From Elusimicrobiota bacterium (GTDB lineage Bacteria; Elusimicrobiota; Elusimicrobia; UBA1565; UBA9628), in contig JAPLKL010000017.1 of the NCBI GenBank assembly GCA_026388095.1, forward strand, positions 1 to 64,000: DNA of 64,000 bases, given 5' to 3'. Position numbers and translations under genes: made by a program. Shown here piece by piece: positions 34,040 through 43,496 of this stretch (position 1 is the first letter of the stretch; each line of letters begins with the position of its first letter). The notes under the pieces were generated by a model that searched no databases, had not been told where the DNA came from, and worked only from the letters and a program-made list of their open reading frames with translations.

Positions 34040-34521
34040 CGGCGGCCCTTGACCAGCGCGTGAGGCTGGCCCTCCCCTCGGCCGGGCACGTCCTCGGGCA
34101 CCGCCTCCTCCTCCTCGGTCGCGGGGTAGAGCGGGGCGTATTTCACCTTCTTGTGGGGGACAGCGAGTTCTACTTCGGCGAGCAGGAGGACCGCTTTGCG
34201 GCGGGTGCGCGCGCTGTTGAGGGACAGGGTCGCGTCCGCCTTGCGCCGCAGGGCCGAAACGTCGAAGCCCTCGGCCTCGGCCTGGGCCAGCAGCGCCAGG
34301 ACCCGATCGTGGCGGCGCACCAACTCGGACGAGTCGCGCTCATCCTTGAGCCGCATGATCTCCTCCCCGCCGGCGCCGGCCTGGCCTTGGGGCGGGTAGC
34401 GCCAATCACGGTACCAGCGCCGCGGGTATCCCTGTAGGCGACCGGCGGAGTAGATCACGGCGACCGCCGCCGCGGCCAGGGCCAGATTACGCCAAGTGCA
34501 GAGTTTGAGGAGCAGTTCCAC
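34036..34521 (-). CDS. Unknown small membrane-anchored protein
   Basis: A 161-residue protein starting with GTG at 34521. One N-terminal membrane segment (about 10-26, WRNLALAAAAVAVIYSAG) is followed by a charged helical region (about 52-118) and an acidic Pro-rich tail (ATEEEEAVPEDVPG). No family is recognised. It overlaps the SpoIID-domain gene by 4 nt, so the two are co-translated and may form a membrane complex. Anchor-plus-helix layout would suit a scaffold. Confidence 0.7.
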   Translation of the reverse strand: MELLLKLCTWRNLALAAAAVAVIYSAGRLQGYPRRWYRDWRYPPQGQAGAGGEEIMRLKDERDSSELVRRHDRVLALLAQAEAEGFDVSALRRKADATLSLNSARTRRKAVLLLAEVELAVPHKKVKYAPLYPATEEEEAVPEDVPGRGEGQPHALVKGRR

Positions 34522-34559
34522 GCTTCGACCACCGGTGAGATTCTACACTTTTCGGTGCT

Positions 34560-35195
34560 TTAACGAGCGGGATCGGGCGGTTCGTCCTTCTTGCGGTTAC
34601 GAGGCGAGTCCGGCCCTTCCAGATCCTCGGGCAGACCTTCCGGCGCCTCGGGAAGCACCACACCTTCGGTCCCCCGCGGGGGCGGCGTCTTGTCGAGAGG
34701 GTTGATCTTGAGCAGGATCTTGTGGACGCGCAGCGGGATCGCGACCGTCTCCTTGGCCCAGGCCTCGATCTCCTGCGCCAGGAACCAGGCATCGATCTTG
34801 ATTTCGGCGATCTTGATGTGGTTGTACGTCATCTGGATGGGCGCGAGCAAGGTCAGCACCTCCTGCTGGAACTGGCTGCCGCTGCGGCTGACCTTGATGG
34901 CCGCGTCTACGGCGTCCGGCTGGACTTCGGTGGTGCGCTCGACCTTGGCGAGCCAGGCGGGCACGAATTCGAAATCCCGGATGATGGTCTTGATGTCCCG
35001 GCGCAGGAGCTTCAGGTCGTCGGGGAAGTCCCGGTCCGGAGGCCTGACCTTGAGGCTGGTCTGGTTCTTGTACCAGGCCTCCAGGCGCTGGGCGCGGGCC
35101 TGGATCTCGTCGCAGCGGGCGTGCGTCGCCTTGAGCTTGGTGGTGAAATCGTCGAGCGTCTGCTGGGCCTGCTGAAGCCTTCTAGTCTGGTCCAT
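34560..35195 (-). CDS. Unknown helical protein
   Basis: A 211-residue protein, mostly alpha-helical, with a coiled-coil start (TRRLQQAQQTLDDFTTKLKA) and no signal peptide or membrane segment, so it should be cytoplasmic. The last 45 residues are Pro-rich and charged. A TGGTATTGT extended -10 lies 6 nt before the ATG with no ribosome site, so it may have its own leaderless mRNA inside the operon. Family unknown. Confidence 0.7.
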   Translation of the reverse strand: MDQTRRLQQAQQTLDDFTTKLKATHARCDEIQARAQRLEAWYKNQTSLKVRPPDRDFPDDLKLLRRDIKTIIRDFEFVPAWLAKVERTTEVQPDAVDAAIKVSRSGSQFQQEVLTLLAPIQMTYNHIKIAEIKIDAWFLAQEIEAWAKETVAIPLRVHKILLKINPLDKTPPPRGTEGVVLPEAPEGLPEDLEGPDSPRNRKKDEPPDPAR

Positions 35196-35246
35196 TTTGC
35201 CACAATACCAAATTCCGCTGCCCTATGGCGCCCTGTGCGGCTGCGG

Positions 35247-37292
35247 TCACTCGAGGAGCTGGTCGAGGAGCTGGGCGTCGTCCGCCGGCTTGGCCGGCTT
35301 CTGTGCCCCTCCCGCGCGCTTCCGGGGCGCCTTGCGACCGGCCTTGCTCGTCTGCTTGGGAGCTGCGGCGGCCTCGTCTCCGCCAGCGGCCGGCTCTTGG
35401 GCTGCGCCGGATCCGGCGACGGCCGCCGGCGGCCCGCCGACCGCTTCTGCGCCCGCGACGGGTAGGCCGCTGGCCAACGCCTTCGGTTTGACGCGGACCT
35501 TCTGGCTCTTGCCGGCGGGGGCCGGCGGCTCGCCGAAGAGGAGGGCTTTGGCCGCAGCGTCGCCGTTGTATGGCGCCACGGTCTTCGCTCCGAGATCGGC
35601 TTGGAACATGTAGACGGCCTGCTTGCCGGTCCCGGGCTCGCTGCCGTAGAAGTTCACCTGGAAGGTCCCCTCACCCAGCTTCTCGGCCATCCAGGAGAGC
35701 GCCGGATTGCCTCCCGGAGCGGCGGACGCCTCCAGGCGTTGGCCCACGAGCGTGGCCTTGTCGCTGCTCGGCCAGCTCTTCACCAGATCGATGGCACCTT
35801 GTTTGAGCTTGTCGAGTTGGGCCTCGGGAGAAGGCGCTTGGGGCGTGATCTCGGCCGGCGGAGGCAGCGGGGTGCTCGCGGCCGGGTTGGCGCGGCGCGG
35901 CGGGGCTTTGAGTCCCGGGATGAGCCCGGCCTGGAAGGCCAGCACGCCTCCGGCGACGAGCCCGAAGCATACCAAGGACATGACCAGGCCTTTCTTCCCC
36001 GATTTCGGCTTGACCGGGCCAGCGGCGATGTCGACGATGGCCGGCTTGGGGGCCGCGCCAGCCTTGACGGGCGCCGGGGCGACAGGCGCCGGAGCGCTGG
36101 GAACCGGGGCGGTGGGCGCTAGGCTCGGCAGCAGCGAGGGCGGTGCCAACGGAGCGCCGCTCTTGGCGGGCGAGGAGAACAGCGCCCCTCCCTTAGGGAA
36201 GTCCGACTTTGGGGCGGCGCCGGAGGCGGCCCCGCCGAAAGAGGAGGCCAGGGCGGGCGCGGCTGGTTGTGCGGGGAAGAGCGGCGCGGGCGGCGCGGCC
36301 AGCGCCGGAGGCGTCGCATCGAGCCGAAGTGGCGGCGGCCCGTCGAGACTGACCGGCACCGGCACAGGCCCCGGCGCCGCCGGCGACGGAGGCAAGGGCG
36401 CCGGCGCGGGGAATCTCTCGATGACGGGCGGCGGCTCGGCAGCGCGGTCGTCCTGACGGGCGAAAGGGGATGCGCCGGGCGTCATGGACGGTGCGGCGGG
36501 ATCCTGGAGCGCAGGCGAAGGCATGGGCTGGAGCGGCTCCGGCTTGGCGGGCCCCGCGATCGAGGGCAGCGCGGGGGCGGCGGCCCGCTGGGACTTGAGG
36601 TGCGCGATGTCCTCCATGAGGTCCGCGACGGTCTGACGCTGCTTCTCCAGTGACGACTCGATGTCCTTGACCGAGCCGCTCACGCCGGAGATGGAGGTCT
36701 TGACCTCCTGGACCGTGGACTCGACGCCGTGCACGGCGTCCTCAACGCCTTTGATGTCGCTTTCCACGGACTTGACCTCGGTCTCGACCGACTTCTCCGC
36801 GGCCACAGCGGTGTCGATGGCATCGCGCAGTTGGGCCACGGCGGCCAGCCTCTGCTCGAACTCGCCGAGCTTCCCCTGCAGGTCGACTTCGATGCCTTTG
36901 CGCACGTCGATTTCCCGGTGCAGGCTGAGCAGTTCGGTCTCTTTGGACTGCAGCCCCTCCTGTAGCTGGGCCATGGTGCTTTCCAGGAGCGCGACCTTCT
37001 CCTGAAGACTGCCGAGCGCGGCCAGGTCCTTGAGCGTCGGCTCCGGCGGCAGGCCGGCGTAGACGGCGCTCGCTGGAGAGCTGCTCTTCCCCGCCGTGGC
37101 CAACTGGGAGGCCTTGACCAATGAGATGGAGAGTCCGGGCACCATTCCGGCGCGCTGCCAATCCCCCATCCTGGTGCCCTTGCGACCCTCGGGGCAGACC
37201 AAGGCCTCTGCGGAATATCCGGGCAGCTGCGCGAGGTCGTCGGCGTCGAGCGGCCCGCAGACCTCGTTGTTCTGGAATATCCAATATTTCAT
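35247..37292 (-). CDS. GYF-like domain, coiled-coil membrane protein
   Basis: A 681-residue protein. The ATG at 37292 is chosen because the N-terminus then begins MKYWIFQNNEVCGPLDADDLAQ, resembling GYF_2/DUF4339 domains that bind peptides. Residues about 90-250 form a long coiled coil with runs of VESxxxGVEDAV-type heptads. A Pro/Ala-rich linker leads to one membrane segment (about 493-512, GLVMSLVCFGLVAGGVLAFQ) and a C-terminal region of about 170 residues. The large coil is cytoplasmic if the C-terminus is outside. It heads the operon that ends with SpoIID and GT4 genes. Role unknown; an envelope scaffold is possible. Confidence 0.75.
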   Translation of the reverse strand: MKYWIFQNNEVCGPLDADDLAQLPGYSAEALVCPEGRKGTRMGDWQRAGMVPGLSISLVKASQLATAGKSSSPASAVYAGLPPEPTLKDLAALGSLQEKVALLESTMAQLQEGLQSKETELLSLHREIDVRKGIEVDLQGKLGEFEQRLAAVAQLRDAIDTAVAAEKSVETEVKSVESDIKGVEDAVHGVESTVQEVKTSISGVSGSVKDIESSLEKQRQTVADLMEDIAHLKSQRAAAPALPSIAGPAKPEPLQPMPSPALQDPAAPSMTPGASPFARQDDRAAEPPPVIERFPAPAPLPPSPAAPGPVPVPVSLDGPPPLRLDATPPALAAPPAPLFPAQPAAPALASSFGGAASGAAPKSDFPKGGALFSSPAKSGAPLAPPSLLPSLAPTAPVPSAPAPVAPAPVKAGAAPKPAIVDIAAGPVKPKSGKKGLVMSLVCFGLVAGGVLAFQAGLIPGLKAPPRRANPAASTPLPPPAEITPQAPSPEAQLDKLKQGAIDLVKSWPSSDKATLVGQRLEASAAPGGNPALSWMAEKLGEGTFQVNFYGSEPGTGKQAVYMFQADLGAKTVAPYNGDAAAKALLFGEPPAPAGKSQKVRVKPKALASGLPVAGAEAVGGPPAAVAGSGAAQEPAAGGDEAAAAPKQTSKAGRKAPRKRAGGAQKPAKPADDAQLLDQLLE

Positions 37293-37347
37293 AGCTGAGC
37301 TCTTGGCTGACCCATCGCTGGGATGAACGGTCCTCGGCGCTCCGTCA

Positions 37348-37375
37348 ATTATATCAGCGGTCTGGAAAAAATCAA
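37348..37375 (-). promoter_or_regulatory. Promoter of the GYF/SpoIID/GT4 operon
   Basis: On the minus strand TTGATT (37370-37375), a 16-nt spacer and TATAAT (37348-37353), with TGA before the -10, make a strong promoter. The start near 37341 gives a leader of about 49 nt. Confidence 0.7.
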
Positions 37376-37411
37376 TGACAAATTTGTTAAATCCCTGGAA
37401 GGAGCGCAAGT

Positions 37412-37441
37412 TGCATTCCAGGCCGTGCCATTGCTATAATC
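37412..37441 (+). promoter_or_regulatory. Promoter of tRNA-Lys
   Basis: TTGCAT (37412-37417), an 18-nt spacer and TATAAT (37436-37441), preceded by TGC (extended -10), end 8 nt before the tRNA 5' end. Confidence 0.75.
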
Positions 37442-37449
37442 CTGACTGC

Positions 37450-37522
37450 GGGCTATTAGCTCAATTGGTAGAGCAGGACCCTCTTAAGGTCAAGGTTATA
37501 GGTTCGAGTCCTATATAGCCCA
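37450..37522 (+). tRNA. tRNA-Lys (CTT)
   Basis: A 73-nt cloverleaf: acceptor GGGCTAT/ATAGCCC, D arm GCTC/GAGC, anticodon loop CTCTTAA, T arm ATAGG/CCTAT and discriminator A. CCA is not encoded. The top pair of the anticodon stem (27-43) is G-A. Confidence 0.95.
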
Positions 37523-37541
37523 GATTTTGGCTCGCCAGGCT

Positions 37542-37590
37542 CAGGACCGATCGGTCAGACTCTGATCTGGCCTTCGGTCCTGGATTTTTT
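37542..37590 (+). terminator. Terminator-like hairpin between tRNA-Lys and tRNA-Leu
   Basis: A 9-bp inverted repeat (CAGGACCGA at 37542-37550, TCGGTCCTG at 37574-37582) is followed by GA and six T. It looks like an intrinsic terminator for tRNA-Lys, but its T-run ends only 2 nt before tRNA-Leu, which has no visible promoter of its own. Confidence 0.65.
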
Positions 37591-37592
37591 CG

Positions 37593-37674
37593 GGGCGGGT
37601 GGCGGAACTGGCAGACGCGCACGGCTTAGGACCGTGTGCCGCAAGGCATGGGGGTTCAAGTCCCCCCCCGCCCA
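37593..37674 (+). tRNA. tRNA-Leu (TAG)
   Basis: An 82-nt type II tRNA with a long variable arm. Acceptor GGGCGGG/CCCGCCC, anticodon stem CACGG/CCGTG, loop CTTAGGA and discriminator A are all in place. It lies 26 nt before the trigger factor gene on the same strand. Confidence 0.95.
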
Positions 37675-37700
37675 GACCGCCCGCTCCATAGGGAGGATTC

Positions 37701-38975
37701 ATGGGACTCTTCACGACTTCGGACAAGGTCCGGTTCAAGCTGGTCAAGGAGGACGCCTGCACGGCCACGTTCTCCGTCGAGGTCCCGGCCGCCCAGGTGG
37801 AGGCCGAGAGCCATAACGCCCTGCTGCGCTTCCAGCAGCGCGCGCGCCTGCCGGGCTTCCGGCCGGGCAAGGCCCCCTTGGACATGGTCCGGCAGCAGTT
37901 CGGCGCCCATCTACAGGAAGAGGTCATAGATCACTTCGCGCGCAAGCACGTGCCGGAAGCCTTGCGCGAGCTCAAGCTCAGCCCCGTCGCCGCCCCGGTC
38001 ATCACGGACGTCTCCCGGGAGGCCGGCAAGCCCCTGCAGTTCCAGATCCGGGTGGAGGTCCCGCCCCGCGTCGCGCCCAAGGATTATGCCGGTATCAAGC
38101 TGACCCGGCAGGCCTATCCGGCCACGGACGAGCTGGCCGCGGCCCGGCTGGAGGAGTTGCGCGAGGCCCATGCCCGTCTCGACCCGGCGGCCGAAGAGTC
38201 GGTCGGCAAGGCCCACTACGTGGTCGTCGACTACTCCGCCTCCCGCAACGGCAAGCCGCTGCCCGACGCCAAGGGCGCGGGCGAGCTCGTCGACATGTCC
38301 TCCGAGCAGACCGTGGCCGGCCTGAGCGAAGGACTGCTGGGCCTCAAGCGCGGCGAGGGCAAGGCGATCTCCGTCAAGCTCGGCGGCCAGGATACCGTGC
38401 TCAACGTCACCGTCAAGGAGATCAAGACCAAGATCCTGCCTCCCCTGGACGCGGATTTCGCCAAGGACATGGGCTTCGAGACCCTCGACGAACTCAAGGC
38501 CAAGCTCAAGGAGGTCATCGCCGAGGAGGGCCGCACGCGCACCGAGCGGGAGCTCGCCGAACAGCTGGAGGCCGGCCTCCTGAAATCCAACCGCATCCCG
38601 GTGCCACCGTCTTTGGTAGAGGCCCAGCTCGATCATATGCTCGAGCGTCTGCAGCGCCAGCTCCTCGGCGGCCGCGGCGAGTTCTCCGCCAAGCAGCTCG
38701 AGGAGCTCAAGACCAAGCTCCGGCCGCAGGCCGAGGACCGCGTGCGCATCTCCCTGCTCCTGCCCGCCATCGCGCAGCGTGAGAAGCTCGAGGTGGCCGA
38801 AGCGGAGGTGCAGGCCGAGTTGGAGAAGAGCCTCGCCGCCGCGGAGACCGAGGAGAAGAAGACGGACGTCCGCGAGGCCTTCCGCTCGCGCCGCGACGAG
38901 ATCCTGGGCATGCTGCGAGACCGCAAGACCCTGGATTTCCTGCGCGCCAAGGCCGCCGTGACCGACAAATGCTGA
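37701..38975 (+). CDS. tig: Trigger factor, ribosome-associated chaperone/prolyl isomerase
   Basis: A 424-residue chaperone that meets nascent chains at the ribosome exit. The N-terminal ribosome-binding domain has the signature GFRPGKAP near residue 51. The FKBP-like isomerase domain follows (about 155-240, with VVVDYSASRNGKPL), then the helical cradle (about 250-420). GGGAGG precedes the ATG. The stop overlaps the clpP start by 7 nt, as part of a tig-clpP-lon unit. Confidence 0.95.
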   Translation: MGLFTTSDKVRFKLVKEDACTATFSVEVPAAQVEAESHNALLRFQQRARLPGFRPGKAPLDMVRQQFGAHLQEEVIDHFARKHVPEALRELKLSPVAAPVITDVSREAGKPLQFQIRVEVPPRVAPKDYAGIKLTRQAYPATDELAAARLEELREAHARLDPAAEESVGKAHYVVVDYSASRNGKPLPDAKGAGELVDMSSEQTVAGLSEGLLGLKRGEGKAISVKLGGQDTVLNVTVKEIKTKILPPLDADFAKDMGFETLDELKAKLKEVIAEEGRTRTERELAEQLEAGLLKSNRIPVPPSLVEAQLDHMLERLQRQLLGGRGEFSAKQLEELKTKLRPQAEDRVRISLLLPAIAQREKLEVAEAEVQAELEKSLAAAETEEKKTDVREAFRSRRDEILGMLRDRKTLDFLRAKAAVTDKC

Positions 38976-39571
38976 TACCAACGATCCTGGAGCGCTGGAA
39001 CCAGGGCGCGGCCATCGGCTACGACATCTTCTCGCGCCTTCTGAAGGACCGCATCGTCTTCGCCGGAGGCGACGAGGGCGCGGTGACCACGGACTCCGCC
39101 AACCTCCTCATCTCCCAACTGCTCTACCTCAACGGGGAGGACCCGGAGAAGGACATCAGCCTTTACATCAACTCCCCGGGCGGCATGGTCTCCGCGGGCC
39201 TGGCCGTCTACGACACCATGCAGTACATCAAGGCACCCATCTCGACGATGTGCATGGGCATGGCCATGTCCTTTGGAGCCGTGCTCCTGGCCGCGGGGAC
39301 CAAGGGCAAGCGCTTCATCCTGCCCCGGGCCCGGGTCATGATCCACCAGCCCCTCATCCGCGGCGGCCTCTCCGGTCAGGCCTCGGACATCATCATCGAG
39401 GCCGAGGAGATGACGAAGACCAAGGACAAGCTCGCCGCCATCTTGCACAAACACACCGGCCAACCCCTGGCCAAGCTGACCCAGGACATGGAGCGCAACT
39501 ACTACATGTCGGCGGAGGAAGCCCAGGCTTACGGCATCGTGGATCACCTCCTGCCGGCCCGCAAGCCATGA
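38969..39571 (+). CDS. clpP: ATP-dependent Clp protease proteolytic subunit
   Basis: A 200-residue serine protease that forms the tetradecameric ClpP barrel. The triad is visible: Ser101 (MGMAMSFGAVLL), His126 (ARVMIHQP) and Asp173 (LTQDMERNYYMSAEEA). The Ser motif reads AMSFG where most have AASMG, a small difference. A hexameric AAA+ partner such as ClpX or ClpA is required for protein targets; none lies in this window. It overlaps tig upstream and lon downstream (ATGA). Confidence 0.96.
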   Translation: MLIPTILERWNQGAAIGYDIFSRLLKDRIVFAGGDEGAVTTDSANLLISQLLYLNGEDPEKDISLYINSPGGMVSAGLAVYDTMQYIKAPISTMCMGMAMSFGAVLLAAGTKGKRFILPRARVMIHQPLIRGGLSGQASDIIIEAEEMTKTKDKLAAILHKHTGQPLAKLTQDMERNYYMSAEEAQAYGIVDHLLPARKP

Positions 39572-41979
39572 GCGTGGAGCCCGCCGCCAAACGCCCGGCG
39601 CGCCTGCCGCTGTTGGCGGTGCGCGACCTGGTGGTCTTCCCGCACATGGTCCTGCCCCTCTCCGTGGGCCGGGTCAAGTCCATCAAGGCCCTGGAAGCGG
39701 CCATGGGCGGCAGCGGCAAGCTCCTGGCCGTGGTGGCCCAGAAGGACGTGACCGTCGAAGACCCCCAGCCCTCGGACGTCTTCGCCGCCGGGGTGCTCTG
39801 CGAGGTGGTCCAGTACCTCAAGATGCCGGACGGCACGCTCAAGGTGTTCCTACAGGGGCTGGCGCGGCTGACGACCGGCCGCCTGGAGTTCGCCGCGGAG
39901 CGGGGGTACTGGGAGGCCGAGCTGGACTATCCAGAGGTCCCGGAGCCGGTGACGCCGGAGATCCAGGCCCTGATGCGCCACGTCGTGGAGACGGCGGAAC
40001 AGCACTTCAAGCTCAGCCGACGCGGCGGCGCCGACGCCTTGGGCGTGCTGGCGAACCTCACGGACCCCTCGCAGCTCGCCGACACCGTGGCGGCGCATGC
40101 CGTGGTCAAGAACCCCGACCGCCAAGCCCTCCTCGATGTGCTGCGGCCCTCGGAGCGGCTGCTCAAGCTCCTGGAGTTCCTGAAAGCCGACATCGAGATC
40201 CTGACTTTGGAGCGCAAGATCCACACCCGGGTCAAGAGCCAGATCGAGAAGAGTCAGAAGGAGTACTACCTGACGGAGCAGATGAAGGCCATCCAGAAGG
40301 AGCTCCGCCAGAAGGACGATTTCGCCCAGGAGATCGAGGACCTGCGCAAGGCCATACAGGCCGCGGGCATGCCCAAGGCCGCGCTGGAGGCCTCCCTCAA
40401 GGAAGCGGCGCGCCTCGAGAAGATGATGCCCTACTCCCCGGAGTCCACGGTGGCGCGGACCTACCTCGACTGGATGACCGGCCTGCCCTGGTCCAAGCGC
40501 ACCCGCGACGCGCTCGACATCCCGCGCGCCGCCGCCATCCTCGACGAGGACCACTATGACCTCAAGAGGATCAAGGACCGCATCCTCGAGCATCTCGCGG
40601 TCTGCCGGCTGGCCAAGGGATTGCGCGGCCCCATCCTCTGCTTCGTGGGCGCGCCGGGCACGGGCAAGACCTCCATCGGCCGCTCCATCGCGCGCTGCAT
40701 GAACCGCAAGTTCGTCCGCCTCTCTTTGGGCGGCGTGCGCGACGAGGCCGAGATCCGGGGCCACCGCCGGACCTACATCGGCTCCTTGCCCGGCCGCATC
40801 ATCCAGTGCCTGCGCAAGGCCGGCAGCCGCAACCCCCTCTTCCTTCTCGACGAGGTGGACAAGATGGGCATGGATTGGCGCGGCGACCCGGCCGCGGCCC
40901 TCCTGGAGGTCCTCGACCCGGAGCAGAACTCCACCTTCCTGGACCACTATCTCGACGTCGAGTTCGACCTTTCCCAGGTCCTCTTCATCTGCACCGCCAA
41001 CACCTTGGAGGGCATCCCGGTCCCCCTGCAGGACCGCATGGAGATCCTGCGCTTCTCCGGCTACACGCACAAGGAGAAGCTCCACATCGCGCGGACCTTC
41101 CTGCTGCCCCGCCAGCTCAAGGAGCACGGCTTGAAGCCCGGGCAGCTGACTGTGAGCGACGCGGCCGTCGTGCGCGCCATCGAGGATTACACGTCCGAGG
41201 CGGGCGTGCGCAGCCTCGACCGGGAGATGGCCAGCCTGGCGCGCAAGGCGGCCAAGCGTTTTGCCTCGGGTGACGCCGGCCCGGTCCGGGTCGAAGCCGA
41301 CAACCTCCACGACATCCTGGGCGTGCCCAAGTTCCACCATGACCGGAGGACCTTCAACGCGCTGGGCGTGGCCACGGGGTTGGCCTGGACCGAGGTCGGC
41401 GGCGTGACCATGGCGGTGGAAGCCGTGACCGTGCCGGGCAAAGGAGAGCTCAAGCTCACCGGCAAGCTCGGCCAGGTCATGTCCGAATCCGGCCAGGCCG
41501 CGTTCTCCTACGTCAAGTCTCTGGCCCAGTCCTTGGGCGCGGCCCCGGATGCCTTCAAGGACGCGGACTACCACGTGCACGTGCCCGAGGGCGCCACCCC
41601 CAAGGACGGCCCTTCGGCCGGAGTCGCCATCGCGACGGCCCTGGCCAGCCTGGTCTCCGGCCGGCCGGTGCTTCCCGGCGTGGCCATGACCGGGGAGATC
41701 ACGTTGCGGGGCCGGGTCCTGCCCATCGGCGGCCTCAAGGAGAAGACCTTGGCTGCCCACCGCGACGGGATCAAGACCGTGCTCTACCCCGATGGCAACC
41801 AGAAGGACCTCGAGGACATCCCGGAGGACGTGCTCGCGGAGCTGAAGATGCTCCCCATCTCTCACTTCCGCGAGGTCCTGGAGCTGGCCCTGGCCCCGGC
41901 TGCGCAGGCCGGAGCGCTCCCCGGTGCCGTGCGCGGCGCCGATCATGACGCCTCGGCCTCCATTCCCGCGCAGTCGTGA
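39568..41979 (+). CDS. lon: ATP-dependent protease La
   Basis: An 803-residue AAA+ protease that degrades misfolded and regulatory proteins. Order: N-terminal substrate domain (about 12-210), coiled segment, AAA+ module with Walker [10 protein letters not shown] near residue 366 and Walker [11 protein letters not shown], then the Ser-Lys protease domain with Ser683 ([10 protein letters not shown]) and Lys726 ([10 protein letters not shown]). The ATG at 39568 overlaps the clpP stop. In many bacteria clpX sits between clpP and lon; here it does not. Confidence 0.96.
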   Translation: MSVEPAAKRPARLPLLAVRDLVVFPHMVLPLSVGRVKSIKALEAAMGGSGKLLAVVAQKDVTVEDPQPSDVFAAGVLCEVVQYLKMPDGTLKVFLQGLARLTTGRLEFAAERGYWEAELDYPEVPEPVTPEIQALMRHVVETAEQHFKLSRRGGADALGVLANLTDPSQLADTVAAHAVVKNPDRQALLDVLRPSERLLKLLEFLKADIEILTLERKIHTRVKSQIEKSQKEYYLTEQMKAIQKELRQKDDFAQEIEDLRKAIQAAGMPKAALEASLKEAARLEKMMPYSPESTVARTYLDWMTGLPWSKRTRDALDIPRAAAILDEDHYDLKRIKDRILEHLAVCRLAKGLRGPILCFVGAPGTGKTSIGRSIARCMNRKFVRLSLGGVRDEAEIRGHRRTYIGSLPGRIIQCLRKAGSRNPLFLLDEVDKMGMDWRGDPAAALLEVLDPEQNSTFLDHYLDVEFDLSQVLFICTANTLEGIPVPLQDRMEILRFSGYTHKEKLHIARTFLLPRQLKEHGLKPGQLTVSDAAVVRAIEDYTSEAGVRSLDREMASLARKAAKRFASGDAGPVRVEADNLHDILGVPKFHHDRRTFNALGVATGLAWTEVGGVTMAVEAVTVPGKGELKLTGKLGQVMSESGQAAFSYVKSLAQSLGAAPDAFKDADYHVHVPEGATPKDGPSAGVAIATALASLVSGRPVLPGVAMTGEITLRGRVLPIGGLKEKTLAAHRDGIKTVLYPDGNQKDLEDIPEDVLAELKMLPISHFREVLELALAPAAQAGALPGAVRGADHDASASIPAQS

Positions 41980-41986
41980 GGCCCTG

Positions 41987-42727
41987 ATGCCCGAGGCCCC
42001 GGCCCTGGAGTTCCGCTCGGTCACCAAGACCTACCTCCGCTCGCATCTCGGGCGCACCACGCGCAGCCGCGGCATCGTCGACCTGGATTGGACCGTCCCG
42101 GAGGGAGAGTCCTTCGGCCTGCTGGGCCTCAACGGCAGCGGCAAGACGACGACTTTCAAGCTGGCCCTGGGCCTGCTGCGGCCGACCTCGGGCGAGGTCC
42201 GCATCCTAGGCCGCTCTCCCGCCGACGCCGTGGCTTTGGCGGCAGTGGGGTTCCTCCCGGAGCTGCCCTATTTCTACCCCTTCTTGACGCCCCGCGAGGC
42301 CCTGCGCCTCTACGGCCGGCTCTCCGGCCTGCACGAGGGCGAACTGCCGGACCGCATCTCCCGGACCTTGCGCCTGGTGGGGCTCGCCGAGCACGGGAGC
42401 CGGCGCATGGGAGAGTTTTCCAAGGGCATGGTCCAGCGGGTTGGCTTGGCCCAAGCCGTCCTGCACGACCCTCAGCTCATCATCCTCGATGAGCCGGTCA
42501 GCGGGTTGGATCCTCTGGCCGTCAAGGAGTTCCGCGAGCTCCTCGCGGAGCTGCGCGGCCGGGGCAAGACCTTGGTCGTCTCCTCCCACAGCATCTCGGA
42601 GCTGGAGAAGATCTGCGACAGGGTGGGGATTCTCAAGGAAGGCCGCCTGGTGCGAGTCATCGCCCACCGCGAATGGGAGGCCGCCTCCGAGGGGCTCGAA
42701 GGGCTCTTCGTGGAAACAGTGATATGA
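41987..42727 (+). CDS. ABC transporter ATP-binding protein
   Basis: A 246-residue ABC ATPase. Walker A GLNGSGKTTT, signature EFSKGMVQRVGLAQA, Walker B LIILDEPVSGLDP and the switch His in VVSSHSISE are all present. The ATG at 41987 follows the lon stop by 7 nt. The stop overlaps the permease start (ATGA), so the pair forms one exporter (ABC-2 type). A role in export of a lipid, peptide or drug cannot be told apart. Confidence 0.92.
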   Translation: MPEAPALEFRSVTKTYLRSHLGRTTRSRGIVDLDWTVPEGESFGLLGLNGSGKTTTFKLALGLLRPTSGEVRILGRSPADAVALAAVGFLPELPYFYPFLTPREALRLYGRLSGLHEGELPDRISRTLRLVGLAEHGSRRMGEFSKGMVQRVGLAQAVLHDPQLIILDEPVSGLDPLAVKEFRELLAELRGRGKTLVVSSHSISELEKICDRVGILKEGRLVRVIAHREWEAASEGLEGLFVETVI

Positions 42728-43494
42728 GGAACATCGCCATACTCGCTTTGACCGGCTGGCAGGAGAACCTGCGCCGCCGGTTCTATCTCCTCTCCTTGGC
42801 CTTCGCCGGCGTGTTCCTCTATATGAGCTTGATCCTGGGCGTGCTGGCGGTGGAGCAGGAGAACCGGGTCCTGCTCGACTTCGGCCTGGGCTTCATCGAG
42901 CTCATGGGCTTGGCCGGCGCCCTTTACGGCTCCACCACCATCGTGCTGCGCGAGATGGAGACCAAGACCGTCTATCTGGTCCTGACCCGGCCGGTGGGCC
43001 GCGGCGAGTACATCCTGGGACGCTTCCTGGGCCTCATGCTCTCGGTGCTGGCGTCCATGGCGCTCATGGCGGCTTTCCACCTCTGCATCCTGTGGGCGAA
43101 AGGCTGGCGCGGTCCCGAGCCTTATGCCGCGGCCTTCCTGGGAGCGTACTTGAAGGTGCTGGTCACGGCCGCTTTGACCACGTTCGTGGCGCTCTTCTCA
43201 TCCTCGGCCTTGACCGCGGGAGTCATCTCTTGCGTGGCCTGGACCTTGGGACATTTCCTCCCGGAGATCCGCTTCCTCGTCAGCCATGGGGCCTCCCGGG
43301 CCGCGGTCGCGCCTCTCTTCGCGCTCTCCTATGTCGTGCCCGACCTGCAGCTCTTCAACCTTCGCGATCGCGTCGCCGCCGTCTCTTTGGCCGCGCCGGA
43401 GGCGGGCCTGGCCTGGTGGCTGGGCTATGCGGCCATCTACAGCGCCGTGTGGCTGGCTTTAGCGTGGGGGCTGCTGCGCCGCAAGGAGTTCTGA
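42724..43494 (+). CDS. ABC-2 type transporter permease
   Basis: A 256-residue membrane protein with about six hydrophobic segments, the layout of NosY/ABC-2 permeases. The cytoplasmic motif LREMETKTVYLVLTRPVGRGEYILGR resembles the coupling region of this family (about residues 78-103). It overlaps the ATPase gene by 4 nt. Substrate unknown. Confidence 0.88.
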   Translation: MRNIAILALTGWQENLRRRFYLLSLAFAGVFLYMSLILGVLAVEQENRVLLDFGLGFIELMGLAGALYGSTTIVLREMETKTVYLVLTRPVGRGEYILGRFLGLMLSVLASMALMAAFHLCILWAKGWRGPEPYAAAFLGAYLKVLVTAALTTFVALFSSSALTAGVISCVAWTLGHFLPEIRFLVSHGASRAAVAPLFALSYVVPDLQLFNLRDRVAAVSLAAPEAGLAWWLGYAAIYSAVWLALAWGLLRRKEF

Positions 43495-43496
43495 CC

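Noticed and set aside
35247-36600. Pro/Ala-rich repeats in the GYF-like gene as a DNA repeat array
   Set aside because: The units vary in length and sequence; this is a low-complexity linker in a GC-rich gene, not a tandem repeat or CRISPR.
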